Shown: positions 1 to 7,987, counted from the first letter of the stretch. The stretch: DNA of 20,566 bases from DATIJP01 sp964569185 (GCA_964569185.1 CAZMTP010000030.1:1-20566), one strand, 5' to 3'. The notes: generated from the letters alone by a model not told the origin. Program-made: numbers and translations.

Positions 1-369
1 CAAGAAGAGCTCTCTCTATTCCAAAACCATCTAGAAAAAACTCTATCTTATATCGTGTTGCACAAGAAAAATAAAAAAGAGTTGGACAATAGAGAACTTA
101 TTGAGTATTTTAAACAGCTCTATTTGCATCTTTCCCCATTTATCGTAGCTTGTAAGGATAATGAGGGATTGTTGCTGTTTTTGTTGAAAAATCGAGAAGA
201 GATATTGGAAATCGCGGCTCCTCAAGATCTTTCAGATCTTTTGAAAAATATGTTTCCCGAAGGGTTAAAATCTCTTTCGGAGACTTTACGCAGTAGATAT
301 GAAGAGCGCGGCTTCACCCAATTATTGCCTGAAATTGAAGAGCTGCTTGCTTCCTATGAATCCAGTTAA
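1..369 (+). CDS. Unknown helical protein, 5'-truncated
   Basis: The reading frame is open from the first base of the window, so the start lies outside and only the last 122 residues are visible. A GTG at 55 is in frame but has no convincing ribosome binding site. The visible part is rich in Leu, Glu and Lys and looks alpha-helical, with no Cys-pair motif, signal peptide or membrane segment. I recognise no family. The stop lies 14 nt inside the next gene, and that gene overlaps priA, so the three are probably co-transcribed. The position before priA suggests it may be a Chlamydiales-conserved hypothetical, but that is inference. That it is a real gene is likely; the function is unknown. Confidence 0.65.
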   Translation, partial: QEELSLFQNHLEKTLSYIVLHKKNKKELDNRELIEYFKQLYLHLSPFIVACKDNEGLLLFLLKNREEILEIAAPQDLSDLLKNMFPEGLKSLSETLRSRYEERGFTQLLPEIEELLASYESS

Positions 370-1063
370 ACAACTGATTTCAGACACACTGCAATGGATC
401 CAAGAGAGCCATTTTCCTCCAGTTTTACTCACCTCTAAAGAAAATGCTCTCTTCTTTTCCTCTCCCGCAGTAAAAACAGCGCCGCCGCTAAAGCCCTACG
501 CAGCGCCTATCCAAAAAGCAGCTGTATTTAAAGAACAAAAACAACCGATCGTTAAATCAGAACCGCCTCCTCTTCCAAAACAGGAACCTTTACCGGCGCC
601 TTCGCTAAAAAAAACTATTGAAAAGGTTCATCCCCATTTTATGTTGATAGATGAGGTGCCTGATGATGCCGCAGCAAAGAAAAAAGAGAGCGGACCTATT
701 GCCCATGTGATGATCTTCTATTTTGGCCAATCTCCTAAAGAGCTGGACTTTTTAAAAAAAATGGCCAAAGCGGTCCACACCTCTTTTGCACCGACAAAAT
801 TGATCGACGCCAGACAGATCAGCCAAGAAAAAAAATGGGACTCTTTTTTAAAAGAAGGCAATTTCAAGCTGATCATCGCCCCTGAAAAAGGGCTGCAAAC
901 CTCGTTTGAGCTGATGCGCCATTTCACCGAAATCCCAAAGACACAGGCACGCTTCCTAGGGAAAACGCCGCTTTTGCTTTTAACTTCTATAGACCAATAT
1001 GAAAAAAGCCCGCATCTGAAGCGGACACTTTGGAATACGCTATGTCAGATGCTGAAGAGCTAA
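356..1063 (+). CDS. Proline-rich hypothetical protein upstream of priA
   Basis: The 235-residue product has three parts. A short N-terminal helical stretch begins at the ATG at 356. A Pro/Lys-rich, probably disordered linker covers about residues 40-105 and contains runs such as PPPLPKQEPLPAP. The C-terminal domain (about 120-235) alternates beta and alpha segments (AHVMIFYFG, FKLIIAPEKG, TPLLLLTSI), suggesting a small alpha/beta fold. I chose the ATG at 356 over an in-frame start at 299 because the earlier one would overlap the previous gene by about 70 nt. The 3' end overlaps the priA start by 22 nt. C. trachomatis also has a hypothetical gene (CT779) beside priA, which may be the counterpart; that is from memory and untested. 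The function is not known. Confidence 0.7.
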   Translation: MNPVKQLISDTLQWIQESHFPPVLLTSKENALFFSSPAVKTAPPLKPYAAPIQKAAVFKEQKQPIVKSEPPPLPKQEPLPAPSLKKTIEKVHPHFMLIDEVPDDAAAKKKESGPIAHVMIFYFGQSPKELDFLKKMAKAVHTSFAPTKLIDARQISQEKKWDSFLKEGNFKLIIAPEKGLQTSFELMRHFTEIPKTQARFLGKTPLLLLTSIDQYEKSPHLKRTLWNTLCQMLKS

Positions 1064-3273
1064 CGATTGCTGAGGTCATTTTAGAATCGGCCGTCGATAA
1101 ACCTTTAGATTATCTGATCCCTGCTCCCTTGCGCGTGACTCTGCGTCCTGGAATGCGCGTGGAAATTCCGGTGAGAAACAGGCTCTGTCCAGGCATTGTG
1201 GTCCAGATCAAAAAGCAGTCCGATTTTTCTCATTTAAAACCAATTCATACTCTTTTAGGCGAGGCGATTTCTAGCGATCTTTTAAAGATAGCGCTCTGGA
1301 TGGAACAGTATTACGGGGCACCTTTAAGAAAAGTATTAAAAACCATTCTGCCCCCCTCACTCAGAGAAAAAATCGCCCCAAAAACGGTCATTTTTGTAAA
1401 ACCGCTGGTTTCTTTAAATAAAATGCGCGCACTTTGTGAAGAGCTAAGAACAAAATCGCCGGCGCAAGCCACCATTTTAGAGATACTTTTAAAAGCAAAA
1501 AAAGGACTCTTTTTGTCCCAACTTTTAGAAGAGACCAAAAGCAGTAGAAGTCCGATTCAAACTCTGGAAAAAAAAGGGATTCTAGAATGCCGCCCCATGC
1601 CTGTGGACCGCTCCCCTTTAAAAAATCAGGAATATTTTCCTACAAAACCAAAACTGCTCAGTGAAGAACAGGCCGAGGCTTTTAAAACAGTTGTCGGAAG
1701 CTTAGAGCGGCACGAGTTCAAAGTCCATCTATTGCATGGAGTGACGGGCAGTGGAAAAACAGAGATCTATCTGCAGAGCATTGAGCATGCGTTGAAGCAG
1801 GGAAAAGGGGTGATTTTTCTTGTGCCTGAAATTGCGCTGACATCACAAACAATTGAAAGACTGAGGGGCCGTTTTGAAGGCGCCATTGCCATTTTGCATC
1901 ACAGACTTTCACAGGGGGAGCGCTCGGATGAGTGGAACCGCATCCAAAAAGGGGAGGCCAAAATCGTGGTGGGCGCCCGTTCTGCCATTTTTAGCCCTGT
2001 CCAAAATTTGGGACTGCTTATTATCGATGAGGAACATGACAACTGTTATAAACAGAGCGATGAATCTCCACGCTACCATGCGCGCAGCGTCGCCATCATG
2101 CGGGCCAAATTTTGCCATGCCGCTGTAGTATTAGGGACAGCAACGCCCAGTCTGGAAAGCTACTACAACGCCCTTACTGGAAAGTTTCAATTAAGCCGCT
2201 TAAAAATAAGAGCGGATGCGGCACAGCTTCCCGATATTTCCATCATCGATATGCGACAAGAGTTTGAAAAAAATAGAGGCTTCACCCTCTTTTCCGAAAA
2301 ATTGATCGATGGTTTAAAGGCGCGCTTAAAAGTGGGCGAGCAATCTCTTCTTTTTTTGAACCGGCGCGGCTACCATACCTCTAGCCTCTGCCCCCACTGT
2401 TCTTACACGCTTAAGTGTCCCCATTGTGAGATCGCGCTCACTTACCATTTAGGAGAGAAAATTCTTTCGTGCCATCTTTGCGATTACAGAATCATGCCGC
2501 CGCGCAGCTGTCCTAAATGCCATTTTGAGGGCGGATTAAAATATAAAGGCGCCGGCACTGAGATGGTGGAAAAAGCGCTCCATGCTCTATTTCCAGAGGT
2601 GCGCACATTGCGTTTAGATGCAGATACTACACGCCATAAAGGAAGCCATGAGCAGCTTTTCAAACAGTTCCGCGCCGGTAAAGCAGATGTGCTGATCGGC
2701 ACCCAGATGATTGCAAAGGGGCTCCATTTTCCCGCGCTGACGCTAGTGGGCGTGCTCGCCATCGATGGCGCTTTAAATATCCCCGATTTCCGCGCGACAG
2801 AGCAGGTTTTCCAACTTCTCACTCAAGTGGCAGGAAGAGCGGGACGGGGCGCTGTAAAAGGCGAAGTATTGATCCAGACCCATCTGCCCGAACATGAGAT
2901 CATCTCACTTGCTGCTAAAGGAGATTTTGATCGCTTTTATGCTCAAGAGATCGAAGTGCGCAAATGTTTCGACTATCCCCCGTTTACCCATCTTGTGAAA
3001 CTGGTTTTTTCCTCTCCCCATCTGCAGCGCCTGCAGCAAACAGCACGAGCGTTTCGTGAACAACTGATCGCTAAACTCCCCGCCTCTTTTGAAATCCAGC
3101 CGCTTGTGGCATGTGGCCATGCCAAAATCAAAGATCAGTATCGATTCCAGTTCATTATTAAAGGAAAAAATAGCATTCCTATAGTGAAAGCATTCAAGGA
3201 ACTGAAAGAATCTTTTACAGATAAAGAGATTAAAATCATCCTTGATGTAGACCCAGCTTCCACTTTTTTCTAG
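1042..3273 (+). CDS. priA: Primosomal protein N' (replication restart helicase PriA)
   Basis: PriA is a superfamily 2 DNA helicase that recognises stalled or repaired forks and reloads the replisome. The 743-residue product has the usual family length. It shows an N-terminal DNA-binding region (about 1-110), Walker A GVTGSGKT (about 233-240), Walker B DEEH (about 329-332), motif III GTATPS (about 365-370), and a helicase domain with TQMIAKGLHFP and QVAGRAGRG. Inserted between them is the PriA zinc-binding block with four CxxC pairs (about 450/453, 459/462, 477/480, 490/493). The ATG at 1042 is preferred over an upstream TTG at 1030, because TGGA lies before it and the family N-terminus follows. 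It overlaps the previous gene by 22 nt. An inverted-repeat element begins 20 nt after the stop. Confidence 0.97.
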   Translation: MSDAEELTIAEVILESAVDKPLDYLIPAPLRVTLRPGMRVEIPVRNRLCPGIVVQIKKQSDFSHLKPIHTLLGEAISSDLLKIALWMEQYYGAPLRKVLKTILPPSLREKIAPKTVIFVKPLVSLNKMRALCEELRTKSPAQATILEILLKAKKGLFLSQLLEETKSSRSPIQTLEKKGILECRPMPVDRSPLKNQEYFPTKPKLLSEEQAEAFKTVVGSLERHEFKVHLLHGVTGSGKTEIYLQSIEHALKQGKGVIFLVPEIALTSQTIERLRGRFEGAIAILHHRLSQGERSDEWNRIQKGEAKIVVGARSAIFSPVQNLGLLIIDEEHDNCYKQSDESPRYHARSVAIMRAKFCHAAVVLGTATPSLESYYNALTGKFQLSRLKIRADAAQLPDISIIDMRQEFEKNRGFTLFSEKLIDGLKARLKVGEQSLLFLNRRGYHTSSLCPHCSYTLKCPHCEIALTYHLGEKILSCHLCDYRIMPPRSCPKCHFEGGLKYKGAGTEMVEKALHALFPEVRTLRLDADTTRHKGSHEQLFKQFRAGKADVLIGTQMIAKGLHFPALTLVGVLAIDGALNIPDFRATEQVFQLLTQVAGRAGRGAVKGEVLIQTHLPEHEIISLAAKGDFDRFYAQEIEVRKCFDYPPFTHLVKLVFSSPHLQRLQQTARAFREQLIAKLPASFEIQPLVACGHAKIKDQYRFQFIIKGKNSIPIVKAFKELKESFTDKEIKIILDVDPASTFF

Positions 3274-3292
3274 GATCCACTACGATGGGGTT

Positions 3293-3461
3293 ATGAACCT
3301 ATCCTAATAAAATGAAAAACATGCTTTTTAGACCTTTTTCCATACTTTTTAGAACTGCTTCTTGCCCTACTTATTTTAAGTATGTGCTGCAAAGCAGTTC
3401 TAAAACCTATGAAAAAATTTTCCAAAAAAATCATTGTTTTATTTTATTAGGATAGGTTCAT
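3293..3461. repeat. 169-bp palindromic MITE-like element with 21-bp perfect terminal inverted repeats
   Basis: Bases 3293-3313 (beginning ATGAACCTATCC) are the exact reverse complement of 3441-3461. Inside, 3347-3360 (TTTTAGAACTGCTT) exactly pairs with 3392-3405, and the segments between also align imperfectly when one arm is reversed, so almost the whole element is one long palindrome. It fills the gap between priA and the CYTH gene. No coding capacity and no clear target-site duplication are visible. The form fits a non-autonomous miniature inverted-repeat transposable element. A chromosomal hairpin acting as a transcript boundary is the alternative. Only one copy lies in this window, so mobility is inferred. 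Confidence 0.75.
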
Positions 3462-4056
3462 GATCGAAGTAGAACGGAAAATATTCATCGATGAGTCGCA
3501 ACTTAAGACGATCGAAGAATCGGCCCAATTTCTGGAAAGCATCGCGCTGACCGATACCTACTATGACACAGCTGACTACCGCTTTACCACAAGTGATATC
3601 TGGCTGCGCGAGCGCAACTGCGTATTCGAATTGAAGATCGGCATCAAAGGCATGGGCGGGGCCATTGACCGCTATTTAGAGATTCGCGATGAAGACGAAA
3701 TCTTAAAAAAACTGGGACTCGAAAATGAGCATAGTCTCTCTAAAGCGCTCAACAAGGCGGCGATCTTGCCTTACGCTTCCTTCCAGACCATCCGCCGTAA
3801 GTACCGGCTACAAAAATTCACCCTCGATTTAGATTTGGCCTATTTCGATGATTTTATTTACCGCGTACTTGAAATCGAAGTTTTAGTAGAAGATGAGACC
3901 AAAATGGGGCAGGCTGAGAAAGAGATCACGCAAATCATTAATACGTTGGGACTTACTCAAACCCGTCCTGTCAAAGCAAAGTTGATCCAGTATCTTTTTC
4001 AAAAAAATCCTTCACACTATCAAGCTCTACTTACCGCAGGTATCGTCAGGGGGTAA
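3460..4056 (+). CDS. CYTH-domain triphosphatase, thiamine-triphosphatase-like
   Basis: CYTH (triphosphate tunnel metalloenzyme) proteins hydrolyse triphosphate-containing substrates inside an eight-stranded tunnel of charged residues. The signature ExExK is at the N-terminus (E3, E5, K7 in IEVERK). Further tunnel-type residues are in YYDT (34-37), WLRER (48-52), FELK (56-59), YLEIRD (72-77), RRKYR (112-116), LDLDLAYFD (122-130), EIEV (138-141) and K174. The C-terminal AKLIQYL...N..HYQALL resembles eukaryotic-type thiamine triphosphatases more than the CyaB or YgiF types, but substrate specificity is inference. The 198-residue length is right for a single-domain enzyme. The ATG and an AGGAT ribosome-binding-like sequence both lie in or at the edge of the terminal repeat of the preceding element. 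The next gene follows after 42 nt. Confidence 0.85.
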   Translation: MIEVERKIFIDESQLKTIEESAQFLESIALTDTYYDTADYRFTTSDIWLRERNCVFELKIGIKGMGGAIDRYLEIRDEDEILKKLGLENEHSLSKALNKAAILPYASFQTIRRKYRLQKFTLDLDLAYFDDFIYRVLEIEVLVEDETKMGQAEKEITQIINTLGLTQTRPVKAKLIQYLFQKNPSHYQALLTAGIVRG

Positions 4057-4098
4057 TTTTCTTCGACTTATAAGGGATTATTTGATATCCTGTTTCGC

Positions 4099-5097
4099 AT
4101 GACTGCCCTTACCGTACATATCCAAACTGAAACAAAGTTTTACTACCAGTTACTGCCTTCTGCATTTAAAGGTCCAGAAAGTCTTCTATATTATTCTTGG
4201 CATTGCTTCACACATGCAGACAAAATAGCAAATGATCTATGTGGGGACAAACGTGAATCAGTTCGAAAATATGTTAAGATTTCAATCACTGTGGGTGGTT
4301 ATTTAGGAGGCGTTGTAGCGCTGCCCATCACACTCTGCTCTGCACCTTTCACTTTGGTTGCTGATATTGTGATCGGCGTTGCGGAGATTGCTTTCTGTTA
4401 TTATCACGGGCTTGAGAAGCAAGAACTGCTGATGATCGCCCATCGTAAATTGGTTGTATCGCCTTGCCAGCACGTCACCTACTGCATAGGGGTTTTAGCA
4501 GGGCTTCTTGTGGCTAATCAGATTCTTACTAAGGGTAATCTTTGGAATTTAGGGTTCAAAGTCAATCTAGTGGTAGGCCTTATTTTATGGCCGGTAGGCT
4601 ATATGTTCGGACAAATGGCTGTAGGTTCCTTGCCAAAAAGCATCAATCATCACTGCTTTAATATTTTTATCAATGGCGGCGCTGGAGAGACAGATGGAAC
4701 AAAGTGGACCGATGCAGGCTTCGGTGGATTAAGCTCCAGACAGCGCTTTATTCCTAATCAAGGGCCCAAATCTTCTTATGCTGGTAACCAGAAAACAGAG
4801 GGAGATCAATGGCGTGCATACCTTCAAGGCGAAATTAAGGAAATTGAACAGTTAAATGTGCGGCTCTACGATGCTACAGTTAATAAAGCATATCTGTCTT
4901 TTAAAAACCGTTTATTGGCTCAATCTACACCTAGAGCTCTTTTGGAACTTCCATCTGGGTTCGCTGCTGAAGAGCTAAGGAAACGATACAGATCATTATC
5001 CATCGTTTTACACCCTGATAAAAATCCATCTAACAAAGATGAAGCTACAGTATTAGTCCGAGTTTTAAACCGAGCCAATGAAAACTTAAGACACTAG
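4099..5097 (+). CDS. Multi-spanning membrane protein with C-terminal J-domain-like segment
   Basis: The 332-residue product has strongly hydrophobic stretches at about 61-103, 124-142 and 152-174, suggesting three to four membrane passes, then a Gly/Ser-rich linker (about 190-230) and a helical region. The last about 50 residues resemble helices II and III of a DnaJ domain: AEELRKRYRSLSIVL, then HPD at 305-307 followed by KNP, then a third helix ending NRANENLRH. HPD is the motif by which J proteins stimulate Hsp70 ATPase, so this could recruit DnaK to a membrane. Such membrane-plus-J architectures occur among obligate intracellular bacteria, where they can be inclusion-membrane or effector proteins, but no secretion signal is proven here. 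Its end lies 4 nt from the end of the convergent glycosyltransferase gene. The function is unknown. Confidence 0.75.
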   Translation: MTALTVHIQTETKFYYQLLPSAFKGPESLLYYSWHCFTHADKIANDLCGDKRESVRKYVKISITVGGYLGGVVALPITLCSAPFTLVADIVIGVAEIAFCYYHGLEKQELLMIAHRKLVVSPCQHVTYCIGVLAGLLVANQILTKGNLWNLGFKVNLVVGLILWPVGYMFGQMAVGSLPKSINHHCFNIFINGGAGETDGTKWTDAGFGGLSSRQRFIPNQGPKSSYAGNQKTEGDQWRAYLQGEIKEIEQLNVRLYDATVNKAYLSFKNRLLAQSTPRALLELPSGFAAEELRKRYRSLSIVLHPDKNPSNKDEATVLVRVLNRANENLRH

Positions 5098-5101
5098 ACT
5101 C

Positions 5102-5728
5102 CTAACGTTTAGGCTTGCTGCTTTTTTCAATATCACTATAGGAGCTGCTTTGACGCGCGATCGGTTTTATTCCCATGAACCAGCGATCTTTGAGTTGCAA
5201 ATCGACCCACTGCCTGTCTAAAGCTTTATGCAAGCAGTGCACAAAAAATAGGTCATCCCGCATCGATTCATAAGTGGCCAAAAAATGATCTCTAAGCACA
5301 CGCAAATAAGACCCATTCACAGCATAGGCATGGGCCCTTAAAGAAAATTGCACCTTTAGATAGTCAGGATGGTCTGTTTTTTCAAATACCTGAAGCTGGC
5401 CTCCCAGGAAAAAAACATCCCACTCCTGTTTGAAATAGGTCAGAAAATTTTCAATATAGGAGTGGATTTTGTTTTTTTGGAAAAGACAATCGTCTTCAAG
5501 GATCAGCACATGCTTCCATTCCTTCTCAATGGCATGATCGAGCGCCTTGCTGTGGCTTAGGACACAGCCGCGCGCGCCATTGAGTTCATCATAAAGCGCC
5601 TCAATACGGAACAGTTTATTGGGATTTAAAGAGACTTTTTGCAATTCCGCTTCTATTTTCACACGCCGGTCTTTCCGATGCGCCAGGTTGATATAGAGCG
5701 TCCCATCAAAATAATTCAGTCCATGCAT
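5102..5728 (-). CDS. Glycosyltransferase family 25 (LPS-type) protein
   Basis: The 208-residue product carries the three landmarks of family 25: an N-terminal YINLAHRKDRR (12-22), GARGCVLSHSKAL (51-63) and LILEDDCLF (75-83), where EDD is the metal/nucleotide-sugar binding element. These enzymes transfer galactose or related sugars to lipooligosaccharide cores or proteins, on the cytoplasmic side of the membrane. A later segment (about 131-165) has the AHAYAVNGSYLRVL pattern also seen in the family. The acceptor and sugar cannot be told. The ATG at 5728 has no clear Shine-Dalgarno sequence. The gene stands alone on the minus strand, convergent with the J-domain gene and divergent from the zinc-ribbon gene. 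Confidence 0.9.
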   Translation of the reverse strand: MHGLNYFDGTLYINLAHRKDRRVKIEAELQKVSLNPNKLFRIEALYDELNGARGCVLSHSKALDHAIEKEWKHVLILEDDCLFQKNKIHSYIENFLTYFKQEWDVFFLGGQLQVFEKTDHPDYLKVQFSLRAHAYAVNGSYLRVLRDHFLATYESMRDDLFFVHCLHKALDRQWVDLQLKDRWFMGIKPIARQSSSYSDIEKSSKPKR

Positions 5729-5742
5729 ATGTCATTTTTCTT

Positions 5743-5771
5743 TTAACTTTTTAAACTCTTTGTTGTATATT
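5743..5771 (+). promoter_or_regulatory. Predicted sigma70-type promoter of the zinc-ribbon/membrane protein pair
   Basis: TTAACT (5743-5748) and TATATT (5766-5771) are separated by 17 nt; four and five of six bases match the consensus hexamers. The expected start of transcription is near 5778, about 14 nt before the ATG at 5792, giving a very short leader without a Shine-Dalgarno sequence. The surrounding stretch is AT-rich, which raises the chance of a false match. Confidence 0.45.
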
Positions 5772-5791
5772 CTCCCCTTAAAACATCTTAT

Positions 5792-6055
5792 ATGAACGAA
5801 GAAGAAAAAAATAAAGCAATCACCTTCCTAGAAAAGAAAAAAAGCATTAGGGCTTGCGATTGTTGCGGGCAAAACTCTTGGTCTTTGTCTAAAGACATAG
5901 TTACAACACCGATGCTAGTCAATTCTAATATAGCCATAGGGGGAAAATCCTATCCTTACCTGATGTTAATTTGTAATAACTGCGGCAACACTAAGTTTTT
6001 CAATGCAGTCAAAATGGGGATTCTATCTTCTAAAGAAAAGGCTTCTGATGAGTAA
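5792..6055 (+). CDS. Small zinc-ribbon protein
   Basis: The 87-residue product has two cysteine pairs, CDCC within RACDCCGQNSW (about residues 22-25) and CNNC within LICNNCGNTKFFN (about 61-64). Their ~35-residue spacing is typical of a zinc ribbon that folds on one metal ion. Between them lies an IGGKSYPYLMLI strand. The C-terminal CGNTKFFNAVKMGIL ending resembles small zinc-ribbon proteins found widely in bacteria, often in accessory islets, but I know no function. The next gene starts at an ATG inside its last codons (8-nt overlap), so the two products are probably made together. The base composition here is more AT-rich than in neighbouring housekeeping genes, which hints at acquisition. 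Confidence 0.8.
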   Translation: MNEEEKNKAITFLEKKKSIRACDCCGQNSWSLSKDIVTTPMLVNSNIAIGGKSYPYLMLICNNCGNTKFFNAVKMGILSSKEKASDE

Positions 6056-6374
6056 TGATACAGAAAATCTAAATGTGACATTAGAAGGAGCCAAATCTAC
6101 TGCAATCTATACCGAAAGAAAAACAACTATTTTTGCTGTAAATGAAATTGAGTTAGACACTATTTCTTTTATCAATGATGCCTCTACTCTTTTAGCTTCG
6201 TTTGGAACATTTTCTTTAACGGAGTTTTTCGGCAATATCAAAATCAGAGCTGATGGCTATCTTTGGTATTTCGACCCTTTAGGATGGATCACGCTAATTC
6301 TTTTTGGTCTTGCAATCATTGCTTTTCTCAAAAAAAAGAGTATTATCGACAAAATTAAAGAGCAATGCCTTTAA
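6048..6374 (+). CDS. Small membrane protein, partner of the zinc-ribbon gene
   Basis: The product is 108 residues from the ATG at 6048. The frame is open from an earlier ATG at 6003, but that would overlap the zinc-ribbon gene by more than 50 nt; ATG 6048 gives a compact ATGAGTAA coupling to its stop. A clear hydrophobic helix lies at about 76-94 (LGWITLILFGLAIIAFL), followed by a lysine-rich tail KKKSIIDKIK, predicting a cytoplasmic C-terminus. A weaker hydrophobic stretch at about 38-60 (ISFINDASTLLASFGTF) may be a second pass. I recognise no family. The gene ends 50 nt before the chosen lysS start and may be co-transcribed with lysS. Confidence 0.75.
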   Translation: MSNDTENLNVTLEGAKSTAIYTERKTTIFAVNEIELDTISFINDASTLLASFGTFSLTEFFGNIKIRADGYLWYFDPLGWITLILFGLAIIAFLKKKSIIDKIKEQCL

Positions 6375-6424
6375 AATCTTCAGTTAAATTGCTTTTTACA
6401 AGCCAATTCCCTACAATGCCTCAT

Positions 6425-7987
6425 ATGATTCCAGAGTATCACCATCAGGAAGACTTTCGCACGCGCCTGGCCAAACTTGAAGAGATTCGGGCACTAGGCG
6501 TTGATCCCTATCCTGCTAAATTCACCCCCTCTTCTGAGATCGAGCCTCTGGTCAAAAAATTTGAAACTAAAGAGCTGGGTACTTTTGAAGATGCTGTCGA
6601 AGGCAAAGGCCAGGCCGTTTCTGTCGCAGGCAGACTGGTGCTTTTTCGCCCGATGGGAAAAAATATTTTTGCCCATATCCAAGATATCTCAGGTCGTATT
6701 CAGCTGATGTTCAATCGAGACCACACAGCAGTGACAGGGTTGAAAACCGATGCTGAGATCACACCTCTCAAATTTATCGAGAAAAAGGTAGACCTGGGCG
6801 ACATCATTGGAGTGGAAGGAACGCTATTCCGCACGCAAAAGGGCGAACTGACTGTCTTTGTGAAACAGTTCACGCTGCTCTGCAAATCATTACTGCCACT
6901 GCCCGATAAACATGCGGGGCTTACAGATAAAGGGGTCCGCTACCGTAAACGGTGGCTAGATCTGATTTCTAATCCGGAATCGACCAAACGTTTTCTGGTG
7001 CGCTCTCACATTATCCAATTGACCCGCTCTTTTCTAGAGCATCAAGGCTTTTTAGAAGTGGAAACACCGGTCTTGCAAAATGTGTATGGCGGCGCGCAAG
7101 CCCGTCCTTTCACCACCAAACTCCATGCGCTAGATCAGGAGATGTTTTTGCGCATCTCTCTTGAAATCCCACTAAAAAAGTTAATCGTGGGCGGGCTAGA
7201 TAAGGTGTTTGAAATCAGCAAAGTATTCCGCAATGAAGGGATCGACCGAACCCACAATCCAGAATTCACAGAACTGGAAGCCTACGCTGCCTATTGGGAT
7301 TACAATGACATGATGAAGCTCATGGAAAATCTGTTTGAAATGCTCGCAAAAACGCTTTTTGGGACCACTGTGTTTAAAGTGGAAAAAGAGGGTGAGACCT
7401 ACGAAATCGATGTGAAAGCTCCCTGGAAGCGCATGACAATGAATGAGAGCATTAAAACCTATGCCCATATTGATGTGAATCAACTTTCAGATGAAGAGAT
7501 GCGGCAAATGCTGCGTGAAAAAACAGCCCTTGACCCGTACGATATCAAAAAGGCGACGCGAGGAGCGATGATTGCGCTGCTCTTTGAAGAGCTAGTAGAA
7601 AAACATCTCATCCAGCCGCATCACATCACCGACCATCCGATCGAAACTACGCCCTTATGCAAACCACACCGCAATCCAAAAATGCGCTCTGAAGGCATTG
7701 TAGAGCGTTTTGAATCATTTATTTTAGGTGGTGAGTATTGCAACTCTTACACAGAACTGAATGATCCCGTTCTCCAAAGAAAACTGTTAGAAGAGCAAGC
7801 AGAAAAACAGAAAGCAGGCGATTTAGAGGCTAATCCTCTCGATGAAGAGTTTATCGAAGCGATTTGTCAAGGGATGCCTCCCACTTCCGGCATTGGCATG
7901 GGCATGGACCGTATCGTCATGCTATTTACCAATGCGCCCTCCATTAGAGATGTTCTTTTCTTCCCTCTGATGCGTCCTGAAGAATAA
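6425..7987 (+). CDS. lysS: Lysyl-tRNA synthetase, class II
   Basis: LysRS charges tRNA-Lys with lysine in the cytoplasm. The product has an OB-fold anticodon-binding domain (about residues 65-160, including VAGRLVLFRPMGKNIFAHIQD) and a class II catalytic core. Motif 2 is FRNEGIDRTHNPEF (from about 268) and motif 3 is GIGMGMDRIVMLF (from about 489), followed by the family ending RDVLFFPLMRP. At 520 residues it matches bacterial LysRS, and the sequence recalls chlamydial LysRS. I chose ATG 6425, so that the product begins MIPEYHHQEDFRTRLAKL; in-frame ATGs at 6365 and 6416 are possible, and 6365 would overlap the membrane-protein gene by 10 nt. No start has a good Shine-Dalgarno sequence. It is convergent with cysS, 6 nt apart. 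Confidence 0.96.
   Translation: MIPEYHHQEDFRTRLAKLEEIRALGVDPYPAKFTPSSEIEPLVKKFETKELGTFEDAVEGKGQAVSVAGRLVLFRPMGKNIFAHIQDISGRIQLMFNRDHTAVTGLKTDAEITPLKFIEKKVDLGDIIGVEGTLFRTQKGELTVFVKQFTLLCKSLLPLPDKHAGLTDKGVRYRKRWLDLISNPESTKRFLVRSHIIQLTRSFLEHQGFLEVETPVLQNVYGGAQARPFTTKLHALDQEMFLRISLEIPLKKLIVGGLDKVFEISKVFRNEGIDRTHNPEFTELEAYAAYWDYNDMMKLMENLFEMLAKTLFGTTVFKVEKEGETYEIDVKAPWKRMTMNESIKTYAHIDVNQLSDEEMRQMLREKTALDPYDIKKATRGAMIALLFEELVEKHLIQPHHITDHPIETTPLCKPHRNPKMRSEGIVERFESFILGGEYCNSYTELNDPVLQRKLLEEQAEKQKAGDLEANPLDEEFIEAICQGMPPTSGIGMGMDRIVMLFTNAPSIRDVLFFPLMRPEE

Noticed and set aside
3274..3470. Target-site duplication around the palindromic element
   Set aside because: The flanking bases (GGTT on the left, GATC on the right) do not match, and no TA or longer duplication could be confirmed.
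6003..6047. Upstream extension of the small membrane protein gene
   Set aside because: It would overlap the zinc-ribbon gene by over 50 nt; ATG 6048 forms a normal stop-start coupling.
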